Below are positions 49,785-64,000 of a stretch of DNA of 64,000 nt, piece by piece. The notes under the pieces are model-generated. The model saw nothing but the letters and a program-made list of their open reading frames with translations. It was not told where the DNA came from and made no database searches. This DNA is from Aeromonas rivipollensis (GTDB lineage Bacteria > Pseudomonadota > Gammaproteobacteria > Enterobacterales > Aeromonadaceae): NCBI RefSeq assembly GCF_037811135.1, contig NZ_CP149130.1, forward strand, positions 4,083,001 through 4,147,000, in the 5' to 3' direction. Numbering within the stretch: the stretch's first letter is position 1; each line of letters starts with the position of its first letter. Both the position numbers and the translations under genes were made by a program.

Positions 49785-49985
49785 TCAGCCTCCGGCGATG
49801 GCAGTGAAAAGGTGGATCTCGTCCCCGTCATTGAGGCGGGTCTCTGGCCAGCGGCTGCGGGGCAGCACGGCGCCATTGAGGGCCACCGCCACCCCCTGGG
49901 GAGCAATCTCCTGCACCGCCAGCAGCTCGGTCAGGCGCTGTCCGGTGGGCAGCGTCAGCTCGATATCGTTCAATCGAATATTCAT
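49785..49985 (-). CDS. thiS: Sulfur-carrier protein ThiS
   Basis: 66 residues, ubiquitin-like fold, ending in the required di-glycine (TAIAGG-stop) that ThiF adenylates and that receives sulfur. The ATG overlaps the thiF stop (ATGA). Confidence 0.94.
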   Translation of the reverse strand: MNIRLNDIELTLPTGQRLTELLAVQEIAPQGVAVALNGAVLPRSRWPETRLNDGDEIHLFTAIAGG

Positions 49986-50744
49986 TGGTCATCCTTATGG
50001 CTGCCACACACCGGGCAGTCGGGGTCGGCAGGCAGGCGCAGCGTCTGCCACTCATGGGCCAGGGCATCGAAGCGGCGCAGGGTGCCCGCCACCGGGCTGG
50101 GGCGCCCGAGCAGCAGTTTCAGTGCCTCCAACGCCTGCAGGGAACCCATCACCCCCACCAGGGGGCCCGTAACGCCGCTGCTCTGGCAGCTCTCCCTGAT
50201 TTCGGTATCCGCCGGGTAGAGGCAGGCGTAGCAGGCATGCTCAGGGGTGCTTCGCACCATCAGCTGACCCTGCCAGCCGACGGCGGCGGCGGAGATCCAG
50301 GGTTTCCCCTGGGCCACGCAGGCGGCGTTGATGGCGTGGCGGCTGGCAAGGTTGTCGCAGCAGTCGACAACCAGATCCACCTCAGCCACGAAGGCTGGCA
50401 GACTAGTCCCATCGAGGCGCTGGTTGATGGCGATCAGCTCCACATGGGGGTTGTGGGCCGCCAACCGCTCCCGGGCCAGCTCGGCCTTGGAGCGGCGCAG
50501 CCCCTCCCCGTCGAACAGGATCTGGCGCGGCAGATTGCTGGAGTCCAGGGTGTCGCCGTCGGCCAGCCACAGGGTGCCGACACCGGCCCCGGCCAGATAG
50601 AGCGCCAGCGGCGAGCCGAGGCCGCCGAGACCGACGATCAGTACCGACTTGGCTTTCAGCCGCACCTGCCCCTCCTCCCCTATCTCCGCCAGCATCAGTT
50701 GCCTGCCGTATCTCAGATACTCTTCGTCACGAAGAGACGCCTCG

Positions 50745-50755
<11 letters not shown>
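49982..50755 (-). CDS. thiF: ThiS adenylyltransferase ThiF
   Basis: E1-like enzyme that activates ThiS. 257 residues: [20 protein letters not shown] (ATP site), [16 protein letters not shown] (metal and nucleotide), the conserved Cys region [10 protein letters not shown], and the Zn CxxC pairs HACYACLYP and DPDCPVCG. It overlaps thiDE by 11 nt and thiS by 3 nt, so the cassette is translationally coupled. Confidence 0.94.
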
Positions 50756-54575
<3,820 letters not shown>

Positions 54576-54672
54576 CTTGTTTCCCTTCGCAGGTCTTAAC
54601 CTGATCAGGTTCCACGGATCCCGAATTAACGGTCTCAGCTTTGCGTCGTTCGACGGTCAGCACTCCGACAAG
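54576..54672 (-). ncRNA. TPP riboswitch (THI element)
   Basis: On the minus strand: P1 CTTGT, CGGAGTGC, the conserved CTGAGA, GAACCTGATC, AGGTTAAGACCTGCG and AGGGAA, then ACAAG closing P1. The order and sequence match the THI-box consensus. High thiamine pyrophosphate should shut off thiCDEFSGH expression. Confidence 0.93.
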
Positions 54673-54902
54673 ATGGCGCCAGTATAAGTGGGGAATTTGA
54701 AAGTACAAGGCATTAACACAGCCGACCAGTGGCGAAGCCAGACCAGGGTGGCGCACTGACGGGCGAAGGAGCTAGTTGAATAGGCCAGTCCACTCTCATA
54801 CCCACGAACGAGGCGGCTGACTCGCGACCAGGACTGGTAACGCACTCAGACACGCCAAACCGAAGGCAGCGAAAAACGCTAAAAATGAGGCTTTCCACAA
54901 AT

Positions 54903-54927
54903 AAAAACCGGGCAAAAGCCCAGTTTT
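54903..54927 (-). terminator. Terminator of aerolysin
   Basis: On the minus strand AAACTGGGC and GCCCGGTTT pair around TTTT and are followed by TTTTTATTTG, about 25 bp after the stop. Confidence 0.85.
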
Positions 54928-54952
54928 ATAACACGTTGTCAGTGCCATCGGA

Positions 54953-56434
54953 TTACTGGTCAATAGCGGGTTCCAGCTTGATCTGGACGTTGTCAAAGCC
55001 CAGCGCCGAGAGTTCGCTGGCATCCAGCGGCATCTCCAGGCGCAACCCGCCGGTCTGGCCGTCGACGCTGCGGGCACGGCGCACCTTGCTGTCGCCCCCG
55101 ATGGGCACGGCCGCACCTATCTCGATATTGCCGGCAAACTGGCTCTCGGCGTGGAAGTCACCCGTGATGCTGGCGCGCACCGGGCGCAGCACCCTGGCCA
55201 GGGCATTCTTCATGGTGTCGGCACCGTTCTGCTGTATGGTCCAGTTCCAGTCCCACCACTTCACCTCACCCGGGATATAGCGCTTGTCCCACTGGTAACG
55301 GATGCTGCTCGCCTTGTCCTTGAACGGGCCTATGACGAAGCTGTGACTCTTGGTAGGCCGGTTATCCGGGTGGGTGTACCAGGCGTTGCCACCCCAGCGC
55401 AGGAAGCCGTTCAAGGTGAGGTCATAGCTGACATCCGCCTTGAACTCGTAGGGGTAGGAGATGTTCGCCTTGTAGAGCTCGATCTTGACCGGGATCTTGG
55501 AGTGGGCGGGCACGGTCGGGCGCGCCGACTGGGAGAGGGAGGCGGTGGTGGAGCCCCCGTCCTGCTGAGCCCAGGACTGGCTCGCGGCGATCTCGATGGA
55601 GAGTTCTGTCTCACCTACCAGGGGCCACTTGAACTTGTTCTTGGTGGAGACCTTCTCGCTCAGGCCATAGGTGCTGGTCTTTGACCAGTTGGTGGCCGTG
55701 TCATAGCGCAGGGTCACGTCATAACCGGACTGGGGGGTGTCGCTGTCGTTGATGGCCCAGCCCACTACCGTCTTGACCAGGGTACGATCGGACTGGGTCA
55801 CCTCACCGTGGCTGAAGCTCTCGGGATCCAGGGTGTAGGCGAAGTTGCTGACCCGGATGCTGCTCTTCTCACCGCAGCGATAACCGTCGCAGCCACCGTC
55901 GTTGTTGCCGCGGATCAGCCAGCTGTCACCATCCTGGGTCACGTCCATGTCCTCGCCCACATAGGGGCTGTGGTTACCACCGACCCAGGCGTAGCCGAGA
56001 TAATGGGCGAGGTAGCTGGCAGGCTTGATGAAATTGGCGCTGTCATGCACCAGCCGCCATTGCACGTCCTTTTCATCGCCATCTGGAATATTCAGCGCAG
56101 GCAATACGGGTATTTCACTGGTGACCGGCTTGGTCGGATAACACCAGGTATCCGAGGCCGATCCGGGTTTTATTTCACCGTTATAACCCGATCCCATGAT
56201 CACCCAGTTATTGGCCAATCCACTTATTTGCCACTGCCCCATCATCCCCACAATATTATTGCGGACACTCTGCGCCTCTTCCCGATTGATCGGACGATAG
56301 CTGGCACCACAGACCTCTTTCCCGAGCGAGAAGAGACGCAGTTGATCAGGATAGATTGGCTCTGCCCCATGGGCCTGGCTCATCAACAGCGTCGAAATAG
56401 TCAACGCCAAACCCGTTATTTTTAGTTTATCCAT
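54953..56434 (-). CDS. aerA: Aerolysin, pore-forming toxin precursor
   Basis: 493 residues, equal to the reference proaerolysin. The signal peptide is MDKLKITGLALTISTLLMSQ plus AHG, cleaved before AEPIYPDQ. Domain 1 (APT lectin domain) and the GPI-anchor-binding domain 2 carry the two disulfide pairs (KEVCG with TWCYP; GGCDGYRCG). The barrel-forming loop lies in the stretch around SIEIAASQSWAQQDG. The activation site is SKVRRARS near residue 445, cut by furin or trypsin-like proteases. The start is chosen by the signal peptide and GGGGGAG. Secreted by the type II system and activated outside the cell. It is alone, with an AT-rich upstream region. Confidence 0.97.
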   Translation of the reverse strand: MDKLKITGLALTISTLLMSQAHGAEPIYPDQLRLFSLGKEVCGASYRPINREEAQSVRNNIVGMMGQWQISGLANNWVIMGSGYNGEIKPGSASDTWCYPTKPVTSEIPVLPALNIPDGDEKDVQWRLVHDSANFIKPASYLAHYLGYAWVGGNHSPYVGEDMDVTQDGDSWLIRGNNDGGCDGYRCGEKSSIRVSNFAYTLDPESFSHGEVTQSDRTLVKTVVGWAINDSDTPQSGYDVTLRYDTATNWSKTSTYGLSEKVSTKNKFKWPLVGETELSIEIAASQSWAQQDGGSTTASLSQSARPTVPAHSKIPVKIELYKANISYPYEFKADVSYDLTLNGFLRWGGNAWYTHPDNRPTKSHSFVIGPFKDKASSIRYQWDKRYIPGEVKWWDWNWTIQQNGADTMKNALARVLRPVRASITGDFHAESQFAGNIEIGAAVPIGGDSKVRRARSVDGQTGGLRLEMPLDASELSALGFDNVQIKLEPAIDQ

Positions 56435-56737
56435 AGCTCCCCCAATATTGTAGGTATAGGCATGCAAATGATATTTATCTCGCTGCATGCCAGGGGGAGA
56501 ATATCAGTCAAAGAAATCATCGAATGCGATCGAATCCACACTTTAATTGTTCTAAAAAGGCATCCATACAATTAACAGGCAGGTTATTAATTAATGACAA
56601 AACAAATATCAGAGTCATTACTTTATTATTTAATTTATAATTTTCGTGGTGTTTAAGTTTTTAATTATTGAATGTGAACGTCAGCGGCATCGGCTAGATG
56701 AAATATCAGCCAGATGACTGCATTATATCCTGGCTGT
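56435..56737 (-). promoter_or_regulatory. AT-rich upstream region of aerolysin
   Basis: 303 bp, strikingly AT-rich (especially 56560-56680) compared with the genome. It has the features of an H-NS-silenced, multi-promoter toxin region. A Fur-like partial match (about 56465-56481, AAATGATATTTATC core) lies roughly 30 bp before the start; it matches only about 11 of 19 positions. No gene is present. Confidence 0.45.
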
Positions 56738-57214
56738 TTATTCGGGCTCCTCTTCCGGGTTGGGGATCAGCACCTCGGTCAGGCGTCCGTCCTCATCACG
56801 GCTCAGCACCAGCTTGCGGCCCGGTTGCAGATCGGCGGGGCTGCCGTTCACCCAGCGGGTGCCGGCATCAAACACCAGTACCCCCAGCTGCTGCATCAGC
56901 AGGCTCTCTCCTGCGGTGGCGACCAGCCTGTCATCCGCCCGCAGCCACTGGCTGCTCTGGGCCTGGTCCGGCACAGTGGCGAGCACCCGGATCTGCTCGG
57001 CCACGCCGTATCGACTCTGGATGGCGAGGTGCATGCCGGGCCTGAGATCATCAAACTGATCTACGCCGCGCAGATCGGCGGTGCCGAGTTCCAGCTCGGC
57101 CCCCTGAAACTGCAGGCGGATGCCGTCGTTGTGCTCCAGCTCCACCAGCCAGAGTTCGGGCTCGTCGGCAAGGGCGTGAAAGGAGAGCAGCAGGAACAAT
57201 GCGGTTCTGGTCAT
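56738..57214 (-). CDS. Exported protein of unknown function
   Basis: 158 residues; signal peptide MTRTALFLLLSFHALA before DEPELWLVE. The mature part is acidic and beta-rich, with two related-looking halves (GIRLQFQGAELELGTADLRG; LVVSRDEDGRLTEV-like end). No Cys. Start uncertain, since in-frame starts lie at 57229 and 57235. It follows the 57300 gene on the same strand by 85 bp, and both may be controlled by the divergent two-component system. Confidence 0.65.
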   Translation of the reverse strand: MTRTALFLLLSFHALADEPELWLVELEHNDGIRLQFQGAELELGTADLRGVDQFDDLRPGMHLAIQSRYGVAEQIRVLATVPDQAQSSQWLRADDRLVATAGESLLMQQLGVLVFDAGTRWVNGSPADLQPGRKLVLSRDEDGRLTEVLIPNPEEEPE

Positions 57215-57299
57215 AGCAAGCAGGCCCATGGTCAACCCAGCGAGGAGGTTTAACTATGGGCCTGGACGGGCAATTTTTCCGGTCGACTGGTGCGGCGGC

Positions 57300-57716
57300 T
57301 CAGTCATCCTCCCGGCAGCGGCTCAGACGCATGCCGTCGAAACGGCACTCCAGCTCCAGCCAGCGCCCCTCGAAGGGGGCCAGGCTGTCGTCCGAGGTGA
57401 CATAACCCCAGATCCGCCCCTGCGCCACAGGCCCTTCCAGCTCCATCTCATGCTTTTCTTCCAGCGGCTCCACCTCGCGGACCAGCCGCCTGTCTCCCTC
57501 GATCACCCCTTCCAGATCGACCCAGGTGCCGCCGAGATCGTCTTCGCCCAGACCGTCCTTGAAGCGGGTCTGCTCATCGATCACGAAGGGAATGCCGTTG
57601 ACCATCAACTGGCCCAGTTGCCAGCTGGTGCGGCCGGTCAGCTTGAACTCGGCCGCCTGCACCAGACCAAAGGGCAATGAAATCAATAGCCAGAGGGCGC
57701 AGAGAGACTTCTTCAT
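57300..57716 (-). CDS. Exported DUF5666-like small protein
   Basis: 138 residues; signal MKKSLCALWLLISLPFGLVQ plus AA, then a single small beta-barrel-like domain: TWVDLEGVIEGDRRLVREVE and GRIWGYVTSDDSLAP. This resembles the DUF5666/OB-like periplasmic domains. Two Cys near the C-terminus (ELECRFDG, SRCRED) can form a disulfide. It is divergent from the response regulator by 90 bp, which suggests it is a target. Confidence 0.68.
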   Translation of the reverse strand: MKKSLCALWLLISLPFGLVQAAEFKLTGRTSWQLGQLMVNGIPFVIDEQTRFKDGLGEDDLGGTWVDLEGVIEGDRRLVREVEPLEEKHEMELEGPVAQGRIWGYVTSDDSLAPFEGRWLELECRFDGMRLSRCREDD

Positions 57717-57806
57717 CGGGGATCCTCGGGGTTACACTGGCACACAGGATGTCTCATCCGGTGTGAAATGGCCGTGAAATCTCGGCCCAAACCAGGAGAT
57801 CAGAGC

Positions 57807-58475
57807 ATGAAAATACTGGTAGTGGAAGACAGTCCCCAGGTGGCCGAGACCGTCATGGACTATCTGGAGCTGGCCGGGCACAGGGTGGACTGCGCCTATC
57901 ACGGCCAGGCCGCCCTGCAACTGCTGGCTGAACAGCGCTTCGACGTCATCATCATGGACGTCATGATGCCGCGCCTCGACGGCCTGCGCACCGTCGAGCG
58001 GCTGCGGGCGGACGGCATCGCCACCCCTGTGCTCTTTCTCACCGCCCGCGACAGCCTGGATGACAAGCTGGCAGGTTTCAAGGCGGGGGGCGACGACTAC
58101 CTGGTCAAGCCGTTCGCCATGGAGGAGCTGGAGGTGCGGTTGCAGGCCCTGGCCCTGCGCGGCCCCCGCAGCGACATGGGAGCGCTGGCGTTCGGCGAGC
58201 TGGCGGTGGATCCCGCCGCGGGCCGCGCCACCCGCGCCGGGGTGGAGCTCAAGCTCGGCAAGATCCCCTTCCAGATCCTCACCCTGCTGGTCAGGCGTGC
58301 CCCCCAGCTGGTGACGCGCCAGGAGGTGCTCGACACCGTCTGGGGGGATGAAGAGCCCGACTCGGACGCCCTGCGCAGCCACATCTACGCCCTGCGCAAC
58401 GCGCTGGACAAGCCCTTCCCCAGCCCAATGCTGGAGACAGTGCACGGCCAGGGTTACCGGCTGGTCAAACCATGA
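57807..58475 (+). CDS. OmpR/PhoB-family response regulator
   Basis: 222 residues. Receiver (about 1-115): VVEDS with the acidic pocket, phospho-acceptor Asp in IIMDVMMPRLDGL (Asp51), Thr/Ser in FLTARDS and Lys in DDYLVKPFA. Winged-helix DNA-binding domain (about 125-222): QLVTRQEVLDTVWGDEEPDS and RSHIYALRNALD, VHGQGYRL. Start MKILVVED, with AGGAG 9 nt upstream. Its ATGA overlap with the kinase gene shows a paired system. Confidence 0.92.
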   Translation: MKILVVEDSPQVAETVMDYLELAGHRVDCAYHGQAALQLLAEQRFDVIIMDVMMPRLDGLRTVERLRADGIATPVLFLTARDSLDDKLAGFKAGGDDYLVKPFAMEELEVRLQALALRGPRSDMGALAFGELAVDPAAGRATRAGVELKLGKIPFQILTLLVRRAPQLVTRQEVLDTVWGDEEPDSDALRSHIYALRNALDKPFPSPMLETVHGQGYRLVKP

Positions 58476-59734
58476 GCACCCCGGTGCCCCCGGGCCAGCA
58501 AGCCTTGAATCTGCCGAGTCTGCGCAAGCGCCTGATCCTGGCGCTGGGCGGGGCCGGCTTGCTGCTGCTGCTGATCCTGAGCCTGTTGATGGTGGTGGCC
58601 GAGAACAAGATGGAGGAGCTCAGCCTGCGCCACTGGCTGGAGGCCGAGGTCACCCGTTACAACGATGACTGGCTGCGGCTCGGCCAGGCGGCCCCCGCCC
58701 CCAGCCCGCGCCAGTTCTCCAGCTACTGGACGGAGGCGGGACGCCTGCCGGCCTGGCTGAAGCCCTACCGGACTCCCGGCTTCTTCGAGCACCAGCTGGG
58801 GGAAGAGGACAAACACTTCCTGGTGCGCGCCCACCCCTCGGGCCAGGGCCTGCTCTACCTGGTGTTCAACGACGACGCCGATGACTACCTGGATCCTTAC
58901 GAAGACAGGCTGCACCTGGTCACCCGGCTGATCGGGCTGGCCCTGTTGCTCGGCTGCATAGCGTTCGGCATCTGGCTGGTGCGCCACATCACCCGCCCTT
59001 TGGACAGGCTGCGCCAGCGCGTCGCCCACCTCACCCCGGATCAGGTCGACTTCGTGCCGGACGCCCCCTGGCAGGAGCTGCGGGAGATCGAGCTGGCGCT
59101 GCTGGCGGGCAAGCACGAGGTGGCCGCAGTGTTCGCCCGGGAGCAGGAGTTCAGCCGCTTCGCCAGCCATGAGCTGCGCACCCCCAACATGGTGATCCAG
59201 GGCTCGGCCGCCCTGCTCGGCAAGGTGAGCGACCTGCCCGCCCCCGCCGCCCGGGCCGCCAGCCGTATTCGGGCCGCCAGCGACGAGATGGCCCTGCTCA
59301 CCGAGACCTTCCTGCTGCTGGGCCGCAAGGAGGAAGTCGAGCGACCCCGGCAATTGGTGGCACCGCTGATCCAGCGGGAGCTGGCGCGCCTAGCCCCCCT
59401 GCTGCAGCGCGAGAGCCTGGATATCCGCCTCAATCTGGACGAGCAGAGTGAGGTGCTGGCCCCTCTCTCCCTGCTCGCCATCGCCCTGGGCAACCTGCTG
59501 AAGAATGCCCTGAGCTACGCCGAGGGTCATATCGAGATCGCGCTTCAGGGGCAGGTGCTCACCATCAGCAATCCCACCGCGGCGGCGCCGGATCAGATCC
59601 TGGGCTACGGCTGCGGCCTCACCATCATCCAGCGCATCTGCGAGAAGCTGGGCTGGCAGATAGAGACCCGGCTGGAGGATGGCGTTTTCAGCGCCAGGCT
59701 GGCGATGAACGCCCCCGACCTCACAGAGGCATAG
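58472..59734 (+). CDS. Membrane sensor histidine kinase
   Basis: 420 residues: membrane helices at about 20-43 and 150-172, a periplasmic sensor loop of about 105 residues between them, a HAMP region, a DHp helix with the phospho-acceptor His in SRFASHELRTPNMVIQGS (His about 234) and a HATPase domain. The N box is LGNLLKNAL and the G2 box is GYGCGLTIIQRIC. The G1 region (usually DxGxG) reads TISNPTAAAPDQ and is shortened, as in some QseC-like kinases. The signal is unknown. A dispersed repeat and a terminator follow. Confidence 0.9.
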   Translation: MSTPVPPGQQALNLPSLRKRLILALGGAGLLLLLILSLLMVVAENKMEELSLRHWLEAEVTRYNDDWLRLGQAAPAPSPRQFSSYWTEAGRLPAWLKPYRTPGFFEHQLGEEDKHFLVRAHPSGQGLLYLVFNDDADDYLDPYEDRLHLVTRLIGLALLLGCIAFGIWLVRHITRPLDRLRQRVAHLTPDQVDFVPDAPWQELREIELALLAGKHEVAAVFAREQEFSRFASHELRTPNMVIQGSAALLGKVSDLPAPAARAASRIRAASDEMALLTETFLLLGRKEEVERPRQLVAPLIQRELARLAPLLQRESLDIRLNLDEQSEVLAPLSLLAIALGNLLKNALSYAEGHIEIALQGQVLTISNPTAAAPDQILGYGCGLTIIQRICEKLGWQIETRLEDGVFSARLAMNAPDLTEA

Positions 59735-59737
59735 TTT

Positions 59738-59782
59738 CCCCCTCACCCCCAACCCTTCTCCCGCCAGGGGAAAAGGGAGGCA
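59738..59782. repeat. Dispersed palindromic repeat, copy 6
   Basis: CCCCCTCACCCCCAACCC, TTCTCCC, a short loop and GGGGAAAAGGGAGG, starting just after the kinase stop codon. It has the same layout as the 20355 copy. Confidence 0.75.
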
Positions 59783-59815
59783 ACAGGCCCCCCGGCAAAC
59801 CCACAAGCCAGATAA

Positions 59816-59843
59816 CAACAAGGCGCCCGAGGGCGCCTTGTTG
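59816..59843. terminator. Bidirectional terminator between the kinase and rimK
   Basis: CAACAAGGCGCCC and its complement around GA give a 13-bp stem between the two convergent genes. Confidence 0.75.
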
Positions 59844-59863
59844 GCAGAGGACGGGAGGGCGGC

Positions 59864-60760
59864 TTATTCCGCCGGCTTGTGCTTGCGACTCGCCTTTAGC
59901 TCCAGAAAATCGATGATCTTGCCCGCCACATCCTTGCCGGAGGCGGCTTCGACCCCTTGCAGACCAGGGGAGGAGTTCACCTCCAATACCAGGGGGCCAC
60001 GGGCACTGCGCAAGATATCCACCCCGGCCACGTCCAGCCCCATGATCTTGGCGGCCTGCACCGCTGTCGCCCGCTCTTCCGGGGTGATCTTGATGGCCGA
60101 CGCCTCGCCGCCACGGTGCAGGTTGGAGCGAAACTCCCCCGGCTGGGCCTGACGACGCATGGCCGCCACCACCTTGCCACCCACCACCACGCAGCGAATG
60201 TCGGCGCCGTTGGCCTCGCGGATGTACTCCTGCACCAAGATGTTGTTGTTGGTCTGGATGAAGGCCTCGATCACGCTCTCGGCCGCCTTCTGGGTCTCGC
60301 ACAGCACCACGCCTATCCCCTGGGTCCCCTCCAGCAGTTTCACCACCAGCGGCGCGCCGCCGACCATGGTGATGAGGTCGGGCACGTCGTGGGTGCTGTG
60401 GGCATAGCCGGTGATGGGCAGGCCTATGCCGTGGCGGGAGAGCAGCTGCATGGCGCGCAGCTTGTCCCGGGAGCGACTGATGGCCACCGAGCTGTTGAGG
60501 GCCATGGTATTCATCATCTCGAACTGGCGCAGCACGGCGGTGCCATAGAAGGTGATGCTGGCACCGATGCGCGGGATCACGGCGTCATAGCTCTCCAGTT
60601 CCCGTCCTTCGTAGTGGATGGAGGGGCTGTGGGAGGCGATGTTCATGTAACAGCGCAGGGTGTCGAGCACCTCGACCTGATGCCCGCGCGCCTGAGCCAC
60701 CTCGACCAGACGGCGGGTGGAGTAGTTGTTGGGCTCGCGGGATAAAATGGCAATATTCAT
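59864..60760 (-). CDS. rimK: Ribosomal protein S6 glutamate ligase RimK
   Basis: It adds glutamates to the C-terminus of ribosomal protein S6. 298 residues, ATP-grasp fold: [18 protein letters not shown] start, [44 protein letters not shown] and [17 protein letters not shown] all match E. coli RimK. A short Lys-rich tail (ASRKHKPAE) is present. Single gene, between the two-component system and the oxidoreductase. Confidence 0.95.
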   Translation of the reverse strand: MNIAILSREPNNYSTRRLVEVAQARGHQVEVLDTLRCYMNIASHSPSIHYEGRELESYDAVIPRIGASITFYGTAVLRQFEMMNTMALNSSVAISRSRDKLRAMQLLSRHGIGLPITGYAHSTHDVPDLITMVGGAPLVVKLLEGTQGIGVVLCETQKAAESVIEAFIQTNNNILVQEYIREANGADIRCVVVGGKVVAAMRRQAQPGEFRSNLHRGGEASAIKITPEERATAVQAAKIMGLDVAGVDILRSARGPLVLEVNSSPGLQGVEAASGKDVAGKIIDFLELKASRKHKPAE

Positions 60761-60847
60761 GGAAATGACAGACCTGATAATCGGACTGGAGAGTATAAGG
60801 TGCCATGAACGACTGGCAACGCCAATCCTTTCCCCTCACCATTCGGC

Positions 60848-60868
60848 GTTCTGCAAGAAACGCAGAAC
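60848..60868 (-). other. Hairpin after the oxidoreductase gene
   Basis: GTTCTGC and GCAGAAC pair around seven bases, 5 bp after the stop on the minus strand. No T run follows, so termination is doubtful. Confidence 0.35.
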
Positions 60869-60873
60869 CAGAT

Positions 60874-61938
60874 TCAATGCGGACCACGCAACCCCTGCTG
60901 CAGGCTCAGCAGCAGCGCCACCTCCTGCAACCGGCGCGCCGTGACCTCGGCCCAGCCGCCCACCGGCACAGGGGCCAGCAGGGTTTGGGCTATGCAGTCG
61001 CGATAGAGAGGCCCCTCGTGTTGCCAGCCCCGCATACCATCGACGTCGTGAAAATGCAGCCACTCCAGATTGCCGCTGCGAAGCAGCTCGATGCGCCGCC
61101 CATCCTTGAGATGCAGGCATAACCCCTTCTTCTCGACCCCGGATCCTGCGTACTTGTCGAGCCAGAGGGTCAGAGGCACCCCTGCCACCTCGCCGCGCAG
61201 ACAGGCCCGCCCCTCGGCGGTCTCCAGATCCCCGCGCCGGATGGGCTGGCCCAGCCTGTCGGCTACCCCTTCAGCCATCAGCGTCAAACTGTCATCCCCG
61301 CCGAGGGCCACCAGCAGCTCGCGGATCATCGCCAGCAGATGGGTGCCGATGTCGAGGATCACCCCGTCGGGATGACGCAGGACCCGCCGATCCGGCTCGC
61401 CGGTGGCGAAGTTGAGGGCATAGGGATGCCCCTGCTCGTCAAGGCCGCAGGGCTCCAGCAGGAAGCCCTCCACCGAGGCCACGTCGGTCAGGGTGAGGGG
61501 CGAAATGGGGCCAGCCTGACCGGATTGCGGCCGCCAATCATCCCCCAGCCCGCCGCCGAGCAGCCGCTGGACGGCGTTGCGGGCCATCCAGTGATCCAGC
61601 GCCAGCACCCGGGGGGCGACCTCGGGATCCGCCAGCAGGGCCTGCAGGCGAGCCTGCTGGGCCAGGGTCGCCACCACAGGCTTCTCCACCAGAATCAAGG
61701 GGATGGAGCTTGCCAGCGCCTGCTCCAGCACCGGCAGATGCAGCAGGGAGGGGGTGGCGATGACCAGCCGATCCAGGGGCTGCGCCAGCAGGCCTTCCAG
61801 GGTCGGCAGCGAGTCCACTCCCGGCAGGCTGCGGGCGGGATCGAATCCCCAGATCGCCATCTCTGGCGCCAGGGCCCGCAATGCCGGCAGATAGGCGGTC
61901 TCCACCACTGCCCCCAGGCCGACGAATCCAATCTTCAT
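60874..61938 (-). CDS. Gfo/Idh/MocA-family oxidoreductase
   Basis: 354 residues. The N-terminal Rossmann domain has FVGLGAVVETAYLPAL and the family motif EKP in ILVEKPVVAT (about 94). The C-terminal domain carries VILDIGTHLLAM with a catalytic-type Asp-His pair. The family oxidises or reduces sugars and inositols with NAD(P); the substrate cannot be named. It lies 43 bp after metH on the same strand and may be co-transcribed with it. Confidence 0.85.
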   Translation of the reverse strand: MKIGFVGLGAVVETAYLPALRALAPEMAIWGFDPARSLPGVDSLPTLEGLLAQPLDRLVIATPSLLHLPVLEQALASSIPLILVEKPVVATLAQQARLQALLADPEVAPRVLALDHWMARNAVQRLLGGGLGDDWRPQSGQAGPISPLTLTDVASVEGFLLEPCGLDEQGHPYALNFATGEPDRRVLRHPDGVILDIGTHLLAMIRELLVALGGDDSLTLMAEGVADRLGQPIRRGDLETAEGRACLRGEVAGVPLTLWLDKYAGSGVEKKGLCLHLKDGRRIELLRSGNLEWLHFHDVDGMRGWQHEGPLYRDCIAQTLLAPVPVGGWAEVTARRLQEVALLLSLQQGLRGPH

Positions 61939-61981
61939 AACACCTCAGCTTGCGTGGGCCAGTTCAGGCCGGGCAACGGGA

Positions 61982-64000
<2,019 letters not shown>

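Overview
The window reads as chromosome of an Aeromonas species (A. hydrophila group). Pointers are a full-length aerolysin gene, high GC with E. coli-like orthologues throughout (ydfG, metA, yidA, lptM-lysA-dapF-xerC-yigB, cyaA, hemCDXY, glpX, thiCEFSGH, metH), and a DUF3624 protein typical of Vibrio/Aeromonas. The genus is an inference from gene content; no 16S gene is present. It is mostly core genome, with one small AT-rich island (about 45.8-47.1 kb).

Layout. 1-9.2 kb: the end of an unknown gene, ydfG, a DUF3624 protein, a GNAT divergent from a RimK-like ATP-grasp ligase, an MgtC-family membrane protein, a lipoprotein alpha-amylase, a DUF2442 protein and an LTA-synthase-like sulfatase. 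9.2-19.5 kb: an Lrp-family regulator, a dual-specificity-like phosphatase, metA, a degenerate HD-GYP protein, a CinA-like protein, ydjM, a FapA/DUF342 protein, yidA, puuD and a lipoprotein. 19.6-25.7 kb: yigB, xerC, DUF484, dapF, lysA and lptM on the minus strand, divergent from cyaY plus an esterase. 25.8-32.6 kb: cyaA divergent from hemC-hemD-hemX-hemY, the classical enterobacterial block. 32.8-45.8 kb: a YeiW-like protein, glpX, a Pho-box porin, a Fur-box TonB receptor with a PepSY partner, an acyltransferase, an HxlR/ydhR pair, exoD, a diguanylate cyclase, acetyltransferases, lpoB and a CatB-like acetyltransferase. 46.0-47.1 kb: an orphan ParA-like ATPase with foreign composition, followed by repeat-rich non-coding DNA. 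47.7-54.7 kb: the thiamine operon thiC-thiDE-thiF-thiS-thiG-thiH behind a TPP riboswitch. 55-64 kb: aerolysin, two small exported proteins divergent from a two-component system, rimK, a Gfo/Idh oxidoreductase and the 3' part of metH.

The most unusual signal is a recurring structure: short, decayed copies of gene ends lying next to the intact gene. I see them at metA (two 3' copies), yidA (two exact 168-bp 5' units with mini-ORFs), dapF (one 5' copy that forms a 35-codon ORF overlapping the real start, and at least one 3' copy) and glpX (one 3' copy). In the metA, dapF and glpX 3' copies most differences from the resident gene are synonymous. This suggests ends of divergent alleles left behind by recombination rather than simple slippage.

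A second unusual signal is a family of dispersed palindromic repeats of the CCCTCACCCC...CTCTCCC...GGGAGAGGG type. Two of them lie in frame inside the start of thiH and encode an N-terminal extension not found in other ThiH proteins.
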